64,000 nucleotides of DNA from Algiphilus sp022763315 (GTDB lineage Bacteria > Pseudomonadota > Gammaproteobacteria > Nevskiales > Nevskiaceae), in the NCBI RefSeq assembly GCF_965249985.1, contig NZ_OZ252280.1. One strand, 5' to 3'. The first letter of the stretch is position 1. Every line of letters begins with the position of its first letter. Positions 43,860 through 52,556 of this stretch are shown here, piece by piece. Under the pieces are notes generated by a model. That model did no database searches, had not been told where the DNA came from, and saw nothing but the letters and a program-made list of their open reading frames with translations. A program made the position numbers and the translations under genes.

Positions 43860-44903
43860 ATGACAACGACCAGGCAGGTGGCAGGCTTGCAAAACCCCGG
43901 AGCCGACATTCCGTCGAACTACTCAAGGCTGATCGCCCGTGAACTGGGGCTTACCGCACGACAACTGCCCAAACTGTTGCGCGGTACGGGGGTTGGCACT
44001 CGGCAATTCCTGGCTGATGACAGCCTGCTTACGTCGGACCAGCAGGTCCAGATTCTGCGCAACGCGCTGGCGCTGTCTGGCCAGCCGGACTTCGGATTAC
44101 GGCTGGGTGAGCGCCTGACGCCGGCCACACACGGCGCGATGGGGTTTGCCGTTTGCAGTAGCCCTGACCTGCTCACCGCTCTACAAGCGTTTCACAAGTT
44201 CCTGCCCACGCGCGCGAGCTTCATCCACTTGCGCTTGCAACAGGCGGAAAACCACATGGAGTGCTTGTTGGATTTCCAGGCACAGCTGGATCAGGACGTT
44301 GCGCGTTGCTTGGCGGAAACGGCGGTCAAAGCATTCTTTGCAACCGGCGAATTTATCGCCGGCCGGCCCTTAGATGAGGCCGAGGCCTGTTTTGCCCACG
44401 CGGCGCCGGCTTACCGAGCCAACTACTCGGCGTATTTGCCCGGGCGAGTTTACTTCGGCTGCGATCAGTTGAAGCTCAGACTCCCTATGGCGCTGTGCAG
44501 GATGCCGAACGTATCTGCCAATAGTGAAAACTATGGCCTAGCCTTGCAGCAGTGCGAGTCCATGCTCGCTCGACTGCAGAGCCGTGAACCGGACTACCGG
44601 ACCCGGCTCAAGAAAATGATGCTGTCCCACCCGCCAGGCACGCTCTGTGAAGAAGAAGCGGCAGCTGCCCTGTTCATGAGCAAACGTACCCTGGCGCGTA
44701 AACTCAAACAGGAAAACAGCGGTTTTCGGGAAATTCGCGAGGAGATTCTGTCCCGCCAGGCCGCAGGCTATTTGCGTGACAGCCAAATGTCCGTCGAGGC
44801 CATTGCCGCGCTCATGAATTACCACGACACCGCGAGTTTCAGGCGTGCCTTCAAGCGCTGGTTCGCCATGCCGCCCGAACAATTCCGGCAAAGCGCGAGT
44901 TAG
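43860..44903 (+). CDS. AraC-family transcriptional regulator of the alkane cluster
   Basis: A 347-residue regulator with an N-terminal Arabinose_bd-type ligand domain (about residues 1-190, including SNYSRLIARELGL and PATHGAMGFAVCSSPDLLTAL) and a C-terminal pair of AraC helix-turn-helices (CEEEAAAALFMSKRTLARKLKQE; VEAIAALMNYHDTASFRRAFKRWF). I chose the ATG at 43860 because GGAGGG lies just upstream; an ATG at 43818 would start inside the inverted repeat. It sits between the CYP153 operon and the beta-oxidation operon. Similar AraC proteins neighbour cyp153 genes in other bacteria, so an alkane- or fatty-acid-responsive activator is likely. Confidence 0.9.
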   Translation: MTTTRQVAGLQNPGADIPSNYSRLIARELGLTARQLPKLLRGTGVGTRQFLADDSLLTSDQQVQILRNALALSGQPDFGLRLGERLTPATHGAMGFAVCSSPDLLTALQAFHKFLPTRASFIHLRLQQAENHMECLLDFQAQLDQDVARCLAETAVKAFFATGEFIAGRPLDEAEACFAHAAPAYRANYSAYLPGRVYFGCDQLKLRLPMALCRMPNVSANSENYGLALQQCESMLARLQSREPDYRTRLKKMMLSHPPGTLCEEEAAAALFMSKRTLARKLKQENSGFREIREEILSRQAAGYLRDSQMSVEAIAALMNYHDTASFRRAFKRWFAMPPEQFRQSAS

Positions 44904-44928
44904 CGGCCGCCCCAAGAGCACGGCGCCC

Positions 44929-44967
44929 GTGTCTTTAAATGCCCCCATGATGTCAAAAAATGTCCTC
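44929..44967. repeat. 39-bp inverted repeat, right copy, likely operator
   Basis: Begins GTGTCTTTAAATGCCC and ends AAATGTCCTC, complementary to 43799-43837 with one mismatch. It lies 109 bp before the start of the rightward operon and just after the AraC stop. Confidence 0.8.
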
Positions 44968-45075
44968 GCCGGCGTCTCGCCGTCTACCTAGTGTGAAACT
45001 CTTGAAGTTGGCATTCGCCGCGGTCGTTCCCGCTCGGCTGCGAGTGCTTCCGCTCTGAATCGAAAGGACGCTCAC

Positions 45076-45753
45076 ATGAAGGCAGACACCCGCGAGTACC
45101 TGGCGCCCGGCGATTTTATTGATAGCGACCACCCCGACGTCCAGGCCTTCGCCCGCAACCGCGCCGGGGAAGGCGATGACCAGCAGCGCGCCATCCGGCT
45201 TTACTATGCAGTCCGCGATGAAATCCGCTACGACCCCTACGCGTTCTCGCTGGAGCCTGACCTGTTACGCGCCAGCGCAACGCTGCATGCTGGCCGTGGT
45301 TATTGCGTGCCCAAGGCCATGTTGCTGGCGGCCTGCGCCCGGGCCGCGGGCATCCCCGCTCGCATCGGTCTGGCGGATGTAAAAAACCACCTGGCCAGTC
45401 AACGTCTGCTGGCATTGATGCAGACGGACATATTCTATTACCACGGCTATACCGAGCTTTGGTTAGATGGGTGCTGGGTCAAGGCCACCCCGGCGTTCAA
45501 CATCGAACTGTGCGAACGCTTCGGCGTCAAGGCACTGGAATTCGACGGCCGCCAGCATGCGCTCATGCACGAATTCGACACCGCCGGGCGCCGCCATATG
45601 CAGTACCTGACCGATCACGGCCCCCGCGCCGATCTGCCCTATGCCGAACTGGCGGCGGCTTATCGCAAACATTACCCGCGTCTGTTGGCTGCGCCTGACG
45701 CACTAAGCGGAGACATGGCAGCGGAGATGGAACAGGACAGGACTCAGGGCTGA
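45076..45753 (+). CDS. Transglutaminase-like cysteine protease-fold protein
   Basis: A 225-residue protein of the transglutaminase-like superfamily. The nucleophile cysteine is in GRGYCVPKAMLLAACARAAGIPAR, the histidine in YHGYTELWLDGCWVKATPAFN, which follows the family order; the usual Asp after the histidine is not evident (APAF/PAFN there), so catalysis may differ. No signal peptide is present, so it is cytoplasmic. First gene of the rightward operon; its stop overlaps the next start by 1 bp. Its role in acyl-chain breakdown is unclear; an amide- or thioester-hydrolysing function is possible. Confidence 0.75.
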   Translation: MKADTREYLAPGDFIDSDHPDVQAFARNRAGEGDDQQRAIRLYYAVRDEIRYDPYAFSLEPDLLRASATLHAGRGYCVPKAMLLAACARAAGIPARIGLADVKNHLASQRLLALMQTDIFYYHGYTELWLDGCWVKATPAFNIELCERFGVKALEFDGRQHALMHEFDTAGRRHMQYLTDHGPRADLPYAELAAAYRKHYPRLLAAPDALSGDMAAEMEQDRTQG

Positions 45754-46238
45754 TGGCCGGTACAGGCAACTTGGCGGACCATGATCCAATCGCTGCGGCG
45801 CGGCAGTTCGGCGAGCAGGTGCCCCACAGCCGAGATCTCGGGATGCAGGTGCTGGCGATGGAAGCAGACCATGTCTGCATGCGACTGGTGCCGGCTCCCG
45901 AACTGCGCGCCGACGATGCAGCCGAGGAACTCTGTACCAGCGTCCTGTATTCGCTGGTGGACTCAGCGTGCGGGTTAGCGGTGTTCGCCGCGCTTCGGGA
46001 ATTGAACCCCATAGCCACGCTGGATTTGCGCATGGATTACCTCCGGCCAGCCGGTAGCGAACGGGCCTTGGTGGCCACCGCCCGCTGTCATCACTTGACC
46101 GATGACGTTGCGTTTGTGCGCTGCGAAGTGTCTTCCGAGGAAGAGGATGGCCCGGTTGCTATAGGAAATGCCACCTTCATGCGCGGCACCCAGGGCAAGC
46201 ACGTCGAGACGAAGGCTTCGCGGGGCGATGTTGTATGA
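45753..46238 (+). CDS. PaaI-type hot-dog thioesterase
   Basis: A 161-residue hot-dog-fold protein. The pattern includes LVDSACGLAVFAAL in the place of the hot-dog helix, followed by ATLDLRMDYLRPAG, the strand characteristic of the PaaI group. It starts with ATG overlapping the upstream stop and overlaps the next gene by 4 bp. It probably hydrolyses an acyl-CoA intermediate of the pathway; chain-length specificity cannot be inferred. Confidence 0.82.
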   Translation: MAGTGNLADHDPIAAARQFGEQVPHSRDLGMQVLAMEADHVCMRLVPAPELRADDAAEELCTSVLYSLVDSACGLAVFAALRELNPIATLDLRMDYLRPAGSERALVATARCHHLTDDVAFVRCEVSSEEEDGPVAIGNATFMRGTQGKHVETKASRGDVV

Positions 46239-46726
46239 GCGAGACAGCCCGCCCAATGTCATCAAGGACGCTCGACCAGGATGTGTGCGCCGATACGCCG
46301 GCTACTTGGCAGAGGTTGCTGGAGCGCATTCCCTACGCGCGGCACCTTGGGCTCGCAATCCATCAGAGCGGCACCGGCATGGAAGTCCATTTGCCGTATC
46401 GCGATGCGCTGATAGGCAACATCATGTTGCCGGCCGTGCATGGCGGCGTGATCGGCGGATTGATCGAGATTACGGCGCGCGTCGCCGCGCAAAACCGCGA
46501 TGCACAGGCTCGCCGCCCCCGCATCCTCGATTGCAACGTGGACTACCTGCGTTCCGCGCGGGCGCGATCCACCTACGCCGCCGCCGAGATCGTCCGCCAG
46601 GGGCGGCGTACGACGCTGGTCCATGTCAGCTGCTGGCAGGAAAGGGCCAGCACACCCGTCGCCCATGGGCGCGTGCAACTGCTGTTCGAGACCGCCTTCG
46701 GTGGTAAAACCAGGGAAGAACAATGA
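46235..46726 (+). CDS. PaaI-type hot-dog thioesterase, second copy
   Basis: A 163-residue relative of the preceding protein, with VHGGVIGGLIEITARVAAQ as the hot-dog helix and ILDCNVDYLRSARARSTYAAAEIV as the following strands. It overlaps neighbours on both sides by 4 bp. Two adjacent, diverged thioesterases suggest a heteromeric enzyme or two chain-length specificities. Confidence 0.82.
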   Translation: MSETARPMSSRTLDQDVCADTPATWQRLLERIPYARHLGLAIHQSGTGMEVHLPYRDALIGNIMLPAVHGGVIGGLIEITARVAAQNRDAQARRPRILDCNVDYLRSARARSTYAAAEIVRQGRRTTLVHVSCWQERASTPVAHGRVQLLFETAFGGKTREEQ

Positions 46727-48225
46727 CGTTTGATAGCAACACGCCGGTGCTCGTCGGCGCCGGCCAGATCACCGCGCGCGAACCCGATGACCAGCGCACA
46801 CCGATCGGTCTGATCGCCGAGGCCGCCCGGGCCGCGGCGGCGGACTGCGGCATCGACGGCGTCTTGCGCCATATCCAGTCGTTGACCTGTCTCAACATCC
46901 TGGCGCCGGCCTATCCCGACGCACCGGCCAGCCTGGCCCAAACGCTGGGTATCGGCCCCGGCGAATGCTTTTACACACCCGTCGGGGGCAATATGGGTCA
47001 ATGGCTGGTCGGTTACTATGCCGATCGCATCGCCGCGGGCCAACTCGATTGCGCGCTGATCGGGGGAGGCGAAGCGCTGGCCACGCAAATGCGCGGCAAG
47101 GGGGCGGGCCTGTCCGGGGTAATCGACACCAAAGCCGGCGAGGGTCCCCGGCTGCTCGGCGACGACCGTGAACCGACCAACGCCGCCGAACAACGGCACG
47201 GGCTGAATTTGCCCGTGCAGATCTACCCACTGTTCGAGCAGGCCTTGCGCGGCCAGTACGGGCGCGACCCGGTCGCGCACCGGCAGGCGCTGGGGAAGTT
47301 GTATGCCGGTTTCAACGCCGTCGCCATGAACAACCCAAAGGCCTGGCGCCGCGAGCCCTTGTCCGCAGCTGATATTGCCGAGCGCACGCCGGAAAACCGC
47401 ATGGTTGGCGCGCCTTACACCAAGCGCATGAACGCCATCATCGCGGTGGACCAGGCGGCCGCGCTGGTGATGATGTCGGCCGCCAAGGCTCGAGCTCTGG
47501 GGATCGACCCCAGGCGTTGGGTGTATCCCTTGGCCGCGGCGGATGCCAGCGATCGCTGGTTCGTTTCCGAACGGGCGGAGCTGTCCCGCTCCCCGGCGAT
47601 CGCCGCTTGCGCCCGCCGCCTGTTCGAGGCTACCGGGCTGGCCGTAGATGACATCGATTATCTCGATCTGTATAGCTGCTTTCCCAGCGCGGTGCAGATG
47701 GCGCGCAACGCCCTGGGCATCGCCGAAGATGATCCCCGGCCGCTCACCGTCACGGGCGGTCTCGCGTACCACGGTGGGCCCGGCAGCAACTATTGCACCC
47801 ACGCCATCGCAGAAACCATGGCCCGTATCCGCGCCGAGCCCGACGCTCACGCACTGGTCAGCGGCGTGGGGTGGTACATGAGCAAGCATTCGCTGGGGCT
47901 GTACGGGTCGCGGCCACCGGCCGGCGGCTGGCGGCGGGTCGACGCGGCGGCCGTGCAGGCGGAAATCGACGCCGGCCCCGGTGTAGAGGTTGCGGCGCAG
48001 CCGGAAGGTGCCGGGCGCATCGAAAGCTATACCGTCATGCACGACCGTGACGACCGGCCGGCCCAGGGCATTGTCCTGGGCCGCCTGGACGATGGCCGCC
48101 GATTCATCGCCAACACCCCTGCCGACCCGGACCTGCTCAATGCCATGACCGACGACGAGTTTCTCAACCGCGCCGGCCACGTGCGCAGCGACGGTCAACG
48201 CAACCTGTTCACCCCGAGAGGGTGA
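46723..48225 (+). CDS. Atypical thiolase-fold acetyl-CoA acetyltransferase-like protein
   Basis: A 500-residue thiolase-fold protein. It starts PVLVGAGQITAREP. Where classical thiolases carry the nucleophilic cysteine in an NxxCASG-like turn, this one reads YTPVGGNMGQWLVGYYADRI and has no cysteine there. GGLAYHGGPGSNYCTHAIAETM retains the later His and Cys. A C-terminal extension from about residue 405 looks like an OB-fold domain (IESYTVMHDRDDRPAQGIVLGRLDDG). Such proteins are widespread in actinobacterial and proteobacterial lipid operons. The reaction may be an aldol-type or non-thiolytic cleavage. Confidence 0.83.
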   Translation: MTFDSNTPVLVGAGQITAREPDDQRTPIGLIAEAARAAAADCGIDGVLRHIQSLTCLNILAPAYPDAPASLAQTLGIGPGECFYTPVGGNMGQWLVGYYADRIAAGQLDCALIGGGEALATQMRGKGAGLSGVIDTKAGEGPRLLGDDREPTNAAEQRHGLNLPVQIYPLFEQALRGQYGRDPVAHRQALGKLYAGFNAVAMNNPKAWRREPLSAADIAERTPENRMVGAPYTKRMNAIIAVDQAAALVMMSAAKARALGIDPRRWVYPLAAADASDRWFVSERAELSRSPAIAACARRLFEATGLAVDDIDYLDLYSCFPSAVQMARNALGIAEDDPRPLTVTGGLAYHGGPGSNYCTHAIAETMARIRAEPDAHALVSGVGWYMSKHSLGLYGSRPPAGGWRRVDAAAVQAEIDAGPGVEVAAQPEGAGRIESYTVMHDRDDRPAQGIVLGRLDDGRRFIANTPADPDLLNAMTDDEFLNRAGHVRSDGQRNLFTPRG

Positions 48226-48242
48226 GACGAGGAGGATAGACA

Positions 48243-49427
48243 ATGAGTGCAGTGCCCGAAATTGAATTCGACCAAGTCAGCGTGGCCCAGCGCATGCGTG
48301 ACATCCGCGAGGCCGCCCGCGGCGTGAGCGAGGGCTTTAGCCGGGAATACATGCGCGAGTGCATCGATAATCACCGCTTTCCACAGGAAGCCTGGAAAGC
48401 CCTGGGCGAGTACGGGCTGCTCGGCATCACCATACCGGAGGAATTGGGCGGTTCAGGCGGTGGGCAAGTGGAACTGGTCGCGCTGATGGAGGCACTGGCC
48501 GAGGCCGGACTGGTGCTGCCCATGCTGCTCCTGACCGGCTTCGCGCGCGTGCCGATCATCCGCCAGGGCACGCCCTCGCAGATTGAGCGCTTCGTCAAAC
48601 CGACCATCAGCGGCGCCGAAAAACTGTGCTTCGCAATTACCGAACCGGACGCCGGCACCAACAGCTTCGCGATGTCCTCGCTGGCGATGCAGGATGGCGA
48701 TGGCTATCGGCTGACCGGCCGCAAGGTGTTTATCTCCGGCGCGGCGGACGCCGACCGCATGCTGGTGGTCGCCCGCACGCAAAAGGCGGGCGAGGTCGAG
48801 CGCCGCACCGAGGGCATGTCACTGTTCGTGGTGGATACCGACGCGCCCGGCGTGGAACTGCAACCCCTGAATATCGACGTCGGCTGGCCGGAGCGTCAGT
48901 ACCTGGTATTTTTCGATGAAGTCCAGCTGGATGCCGACCGCCTGATCGGCCAGCCGGGGCAGGGCCTGGCCGGCATGTTCGAAGCGCTGAACTCGGAACG
49001 CCTGCTGGTGACCGCCATGTCCGTGGGCCTGGGCAACTACGCGCTGAAAAAGGCCGTGACCTACGCCAACGAGCGCAAACCCTTCGGCGTACCCATCGGC
49101 AGCTACCAGGCCCTGCAGCATCGGCTGGCCGAGGCCAAGGCCGAACTGGAAGCCGCGCGGCTGATGATGATTCAGGCCGCCGCGACCTTCGATGCGGGCG
49201 GCAATGCCGGCGCGCATGCCAACATGGCCAAGTTGCTGGGTTCGCGCGCCGCGGTCAAGGCCGTCGAGGCCGCGCTGCAAACCCACGGCGGCTACGGTTT
49301 CGACCGGGACTACGACATCATCACGCTATGGCCGTCGGCGCGACTGATGGAGATCGCGCCCATCAACAACGAAATGCTGCTCAACTACATCGGCGAACAT
49401 GTCCTCGGCCTGCCCAAATCCTACTGA
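48243..49427 (+). CDS. Acyl-CoA dehydrogenase
   Basis: A 394-residue flavoprotein catalysing alpha,beta-desaturation of an acyl-CoA. The family landmarks are CFAITEPDAGTNS for FAD and substrate binding, YANERKPFGVPIGSYQALQHRLAEAK, and QTHGGYGFDRDYDI. The usual YEG catalytic-base position reads EIAPINNEM, so the base is more likely the glutamate in SERLLVTAMSV (helix G), as in long-chain and isovaleryl dehydrogenases. It follows the thiolase-like gene by 17 bp. Electrons would pass to electron-transfer flavoprotein encoded elsewhere. Confidence 0.93.
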   Translation: MSAVPEIEFDQVSVAQRMRDIREAARGVSEGFSREYMRECIDNHRFPQEAWKALGEYGLLGITIPEELGGSGGGQVELVALMEALAEAGLVLPMLLLTGFARVPIIRQGTPSQIERFVKPTISGAEKLCFAITEPDAGTNSFAMSSLAMQDGDGYRLTGRKVFISGAADADRMLVVARTQKAGEVERRTEGMSLFVVDTDAPGVELQPLNIDVGWPERQYLVFFDEVQLDADRLIGQPGQGLAGMFEALNSERLLVTAMSVGLGNYALKKAVTYANERKPFGVPIGSYQALQHRLAEAKAELEAARLMMIQAAATFDAGGNAGAHANMAKLLGSRAAVKAVEAALQTHGGYGFDRDYDIITLWPSARLMEIAPINNEMLLNYIGEHVLGLPKSY

Positions 49428-50322
49428 GACGCCCCGCGTGATCGAGCGCGACGGATTCACGGCCCCGGACGGCCAGGATATCGCCCTGTGGCGCTGGCCG
49501 CATACGCCAGGTCGTCCCACCCTGCACTGGGCGCATGCGACAGGCTTCCATGGCCGCCTGTACCAACCGCTGCTGGACGATTTGGCGCGCGATTGCAATG
49601 TGCTGGCCTGGGACATGCGCGGCCACGGCGCCAGCGCCGGGGCGGCGGACATGGCGACATTCCGCGGCTGGGAAACCTACTACCAGGACCTCACCGCCTG
49701 GCTGCAGAGCCTAGATGAGCCGGTCTGGCTGGCCGGCCATTCCATCGGTGCCACCACCAGCATCATGGCCGCCGCCCGCCGGCCGGAGATGGTGCGGGGC
49801 CTGATTCTGGCGGAACCCGTGATCATGGATCGCTGGCAGGGCTGGCAGTTATGGTTGGCGAAGTTGCTTCGCCAGTCGTACCGCTTCTCCCTCGCCGCCG
49901 GCGCGGCACGCCGGCGCCGGGAGTTCGACTCGCATGCCGCAGCCCTTGACAACTTCCGTGGCCGCGGTGGCTTCAAGACCTGGCCCGAGGCCTGGCTTGA
50001 AGCCTATGTCCAGCATGGCCTCGTACAGAGTGGTAATCGCTTTCGCCTGGCCTGCGCACCCGAATGGGAGAGCACCACCTTCGCCCATACCGAACACAAC
50101 CCCTGGCCCGGCATCCGTCGGTTGCAGTGTCCGGTCATCACGTTGGCCGCGGAACAGGCTTCGACCTTCTCGCAAAGAGCGCGGCAACGCCTGCGGACCC
50201 GGCTGCCCTGCGCCGAGGTGGAGGTCTTGCCTGGAACGACCCACTTCCTGCCCATGGAGCGACCCGAGGCGGTACGGGATGCCGTGCGCCGGATGATGTC
50301 ACTGCAACAGGGGAGCGGGTGA
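49399..50322 (+). CDS. Alpha/beta hydrolase
   Basis: A hydrolase of about 294-307 residues. The oxyanion segment is LHWAHATGFHG, the nucleophile elbow is WLAGHSIGATTSI with Ser in GHSIG, and the C-terminal catalytic histidine is in GTTHFLPMERPEAV; the acid is probably in the segment before it. The ATG at 49399 lies inside the upstream gene; a GTG at 49438 may be the true start. In this operon it may release an acyl group or open a lactone; the substrate is unknown. Confidence 0.87.
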   Translation: MSSACPNPTETPRVIERDGFTAPDGQDIALWRWPHTPGRPTLHWAHATGFHGRLYQPLLDDLARDCNVLAWDMRGHGASAGAADMATFRGWETYYQDLTAWLQSLDEPVWLAGHSIGATTSIMAAARRPEMVRGLILAEPVIMDRWQGWQLWLAKLLRQSYRFSLAAGAARRRREFDSHAAALDNFRGRGGFKTWPEAWLEAYVQHGLVQSGNRFRLACAPEWESTTFAHTEHNPWPGIRRLQCPVITLAAEQASTFSQRARQRLRTRLPCAEVEVLPGTTHFLPMERPEAVRDAVRRMMSLQQGSG

Positions 50323-50446
50323 GCACACGCGGGCCGTACGCGCGACAGGCGCACACCGCCTGATGACTGGAGGCCTGCCACACCCGGAGCAGGCCGGAAA
50401 TGCAAAGGTTTCGACCTGTCTACTACCCGGGCTCAAGGAGCAAGGC

Positions 50447-51628
50447 ATGAAACACACTCCCGTTGTCAGCGGCATCGGCATGGTGCCGTTCGCCAAACCG
50501 GGCGCCAGCGCGCCCTATTACGAGATGGGCGCCGAGGCGGCACGCCAGGCGCTGGCCGACGCCGGGCTGGACTACGGCAAGGTACAGCAAGCCTACGCGG
50601 GCTATGTCTACGGCGATTCCACCTGCGGTCAGCGGGCGCTTTATCCGCTCGGCATGACAGGCATTCCCGTGGTCAATGTCAACAACAACTGCGCCACCGG
50701 CTCGACCGCCCTGTTCCTGGCGCGTCAGGCGGTGGCCTCCGGCGCTGCCGACTGCGTGCTGGCGCTGGGCTTCGAGCAGATGCAGCCCGGTGCACTGGGC
50801 AGCTACTACCACGACCGGCCGACGCCCTTCGAGCCCTTCGATCATGTGTGCGACGAACTGGTCGGCCAACCGGACGTGCCGCTGGCCATCCGTTACTTCG
50901 GCGGCGCCGGCATGGCGCACATGGACAGGTACGGCACCAGGGCGGAAACCTTCGCCAAAATCCGCGCCAAGGCCAGCCGGCATGCGGCGCGCAACCCGGT
51001 GGCACTGTTCCGCAAGGAGGTGACGGTGGAGGACGTCATGGACTCCCCGGTGCTGATCGGCCCGTTGACCCGCCTGATGGCCTGCCCGCCGACCTGCGGC
51101 GCGGCCGCTGCCATCGTCTGCTCCGAAGCCTTTGCCAAGACTCATGGCCTTGATCATCAGGTACGCATCGTGGCGCAGTCGATGACCACGGACACCCCAA
51201 ATACCTTCGAGGCACGCAACATGATGCAGCTGGTCGGCTGCGACATGACGCGCGCCGCAGCTGACAAGGTCTACGAGGCCGCCGGCATCGGCCCCGAGGA
51301 CGTCGATGTGGTGGAGCTGCACGACTGCTTCGCTACCAACGAGTTGCTGACCTACGAGGCACTGGGGCTGGCGCCGGAAGGCGGTGGCGAGAAGATGGTC
51401 GAGGACGGCGACAATACCTACGGCGGGCGTGTGGTCACCAACCCCTCGGGCGGACTGCTGTCCAAGGGCCATCCACTGGGCGCCACCGGATTGGCACAGT
51501 GCGCCGAGCTGGTCCAGCAGTTGCGCGGACAGGCCGGGAACCGCCAGGTCGAAAGTGCGCGCCAGGCCCTGCAGCACAATCTCGGCCTGGGCGGCGCCTG
51601 CGTGGTGACGATGTACCAGGCTACCTAA
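50447..51628 (+). CDS. SCP-x/lipid-transfer-type thiolase
   Basis: A 393-residue thiolase of the sterol-carrier-protein-x group, cleaving 3-ketoacyl-CoA to acetyl- or propionyl-CoA and a shorter acyl-CoA. The nucleophilic cysteine is in VNVNNNCATGSTALFLAR, the histidine in SKGHPLGATGLAQ, and the end LGLGGACVVTMY is typical. I chose the ATG at 50447 with AAGGAG upstream; the frame extends 84 bp further, but that part is not family-like. Unlike the atypical thiolase upstream it has a full catalytic set and probably performs the thiolytic step. Confidence 0.92.
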   Translation: MKHTPVVSGIGMVPFAKPGASAPYYEMGAEAARQALADAGLDYGKVQQAYAGYVYGDSTCGQRALYPLGMTGIPVVNVNNNCATGSTALFLARQAVASGAADCVLALGFEQMQPGALGSYYHDRPTPFEPFDHVCDELVGQPDVPLAIRYFGGAGMAHMDRYGTRAETFAKIRAKASRHAARNPVALFRKEVTVEDVMDSPVLIGPLTRLMACPPTCGAAAAIVCSEAFAKTHGLDHQVRIVAQSMTTDTPNTFEARNMMQLVGCDMTRAAADKVYEAAGIGPEDVDVVELHDCFATNELLTYEALGLAPEGGGEKMVEDGDNTYGGRVVTNPSGGLLSKGHPLGATGLAQCAELVQQLRGQAGNRQVESARQALQHNLGLGGACVVTMYQAT

Positions 51629-51641
51629 ACAGGAGTTGCAT

Positions 51642-52100
51642 ATGATTAATACTAAACACATTGGCCTGCAGCTGCCGACCGTCCCCTTCGAGGTCGAAAA
51701 GGGGCGCCTGCGCTTTTTCGCCAAGGCCACCGGCGAAACGCGGCCCGAGTATCTCGACGAGCAGGCGGCCAGGGCCGCGGGCTACCGCAGCCTGCCGGTG
51801 CCGCCGACCTTCCTGATGGGCGCCGATCTTGATGCCGGGACGATGACCACACTGCTCGACACCCTGGGCGTACCGATCGAGCGAATCCTGCACGGCGAGC
51901 AAAGCTTCACCTACCACGCGCCGGTGTGCGCCGGCGACGTGCTCAGCGTCGAGTCGAAGATCAGCGACATCTATAGCAAGAAGGGCGGCGCGATCGAGTT
52001 CATCGTCAAGGATTCGCAGATCAAGGATGCCCAAGGCGAGACAGTGGTCGAGGCCCGCAGCGTCATCGTCGTACGCAACCCACAGGAGAACGCAGCATGA
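51642..52100 (+). CDS. MaoC-like hot-dog hydratase subunit (FAS1_DH type)
   Basis: A 152-residue single hot-dog protein of the N-terminal MaoC-dehydratase type. The segments VEKGRLRFFAKATGET, PVPPTFLMGADLD and ILHGEQSFTYHAPVCAGD are family-like, but the catalytic Asp-His pair of MaoC hydratases is not evident. The following gene has that pair, and the two overlap by 4 bp. This resembles heteromeric hydratases such as ChsH1/ChsH2, where one hot-dog subunit binds the acyl chain and the other catalyses. AGGAG lies just before the ATG. Confidence 0.85.
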   Translation: MINTKHIGLQLPTVPFEVEKGRLRFFAKATGETRPEYLDEQAARAAGYRSLPVPPTFLMGADLDAGTMTTLLDTLGVPIERILHGEQSFTYHAPVCAGDVLSVESKISDIYSKKGGAIEFIVKDSQIKDAQGETVVEARSVIVVRNPQENAA

Positions 52101-52516
52101 ACAGTCCGCGCCGTGACGAAATCAGGGTCGGCGAGGAGCTGCCGCCGCTCGAGCTTCCGCCCATCACGCGCACAACCCTGGCGCTGTTCGCCGGTGCCTC
52201 GGGCGACCACAACCCGATTCACATTGACAGCGACTTCGCCAGGGCCGCCGGCATGCCGGATGTGTTCGCGCACGGCATGCTGCCGATGGCCTATCTTGGC
52301 CGGTTCCTTACCCAGTGGGCCCCGCAGACGCAGCTGCGCCACTTCTCCGTGCGCTTTGCGGCGATCACACCGGTCGGTGCCAGGCTGACCTGCACCGGCA
52401 AGGTTGTCGAGATCACGGAGGGCGGCGGCGAGGCGCTGGCACGGCTCAAGATTAGCGTGGTTGACGACCAGGGCGAGATCAAGCTCGCCGGTGAGGCCCT
52501 GGTGGCGCTGGCCTGA
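52097..52516 (+). CDS. MaoC-like enoyl-CoA hydratase, catalytic subunit
   Basis: A 139-residue R-hydratase-type hot-dog protein. The catalytic segment GASGDHNPIHIDSDFARAAG contains the conserved Asp and His of MaoC/R-specific hydratases, and FAHGMLPMAYLGRFLT is the following helix. It probably pairs with the preceding protein to hydrate a 2-enoyl-CoA. The two genes overlap by 4 bp, favouring equal amounts. Confidence 0.9.
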   Translation: MNSPRRDEIRVGEELPPLELPPITRTTLALFAGASGDHNPIHIDSDFARAAGMPDVFAHGMLPMAYLGRFLTQWAPQTQLRHFSVRFAAITPVGARLTCTGKVVEITEGGGEALARLKISVVDDQGEIKLAGEALVALA

Positions 52517-52556
52517 TGATGAAACGCACCCTAATTCCCATACAAGAGGAGACTGC

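Noticed and set aside
44538..44948. Minus-strand frame starting in the right 39-bp repeat (MGAFKDTG)
   Set aside because: It mirrors the spurious start in the left copy; the repeat is better explained as an operator, and the rest is antisense to araC.
46573..48243. 556-codon minus-strand frame opposite the atypical thiolase gene
   Set aside because: Third-position GC bias opens the antisense frame; no family motifs are present, whereas the plus strand encodes a clear thiolase fold.
50423..51730. 435-codon minus-strand frame opposite the SCP-x thiolase
   Set aside because: Composition is that of an antisense shadow; the plus strand has the catalytic Cys and His motifs.
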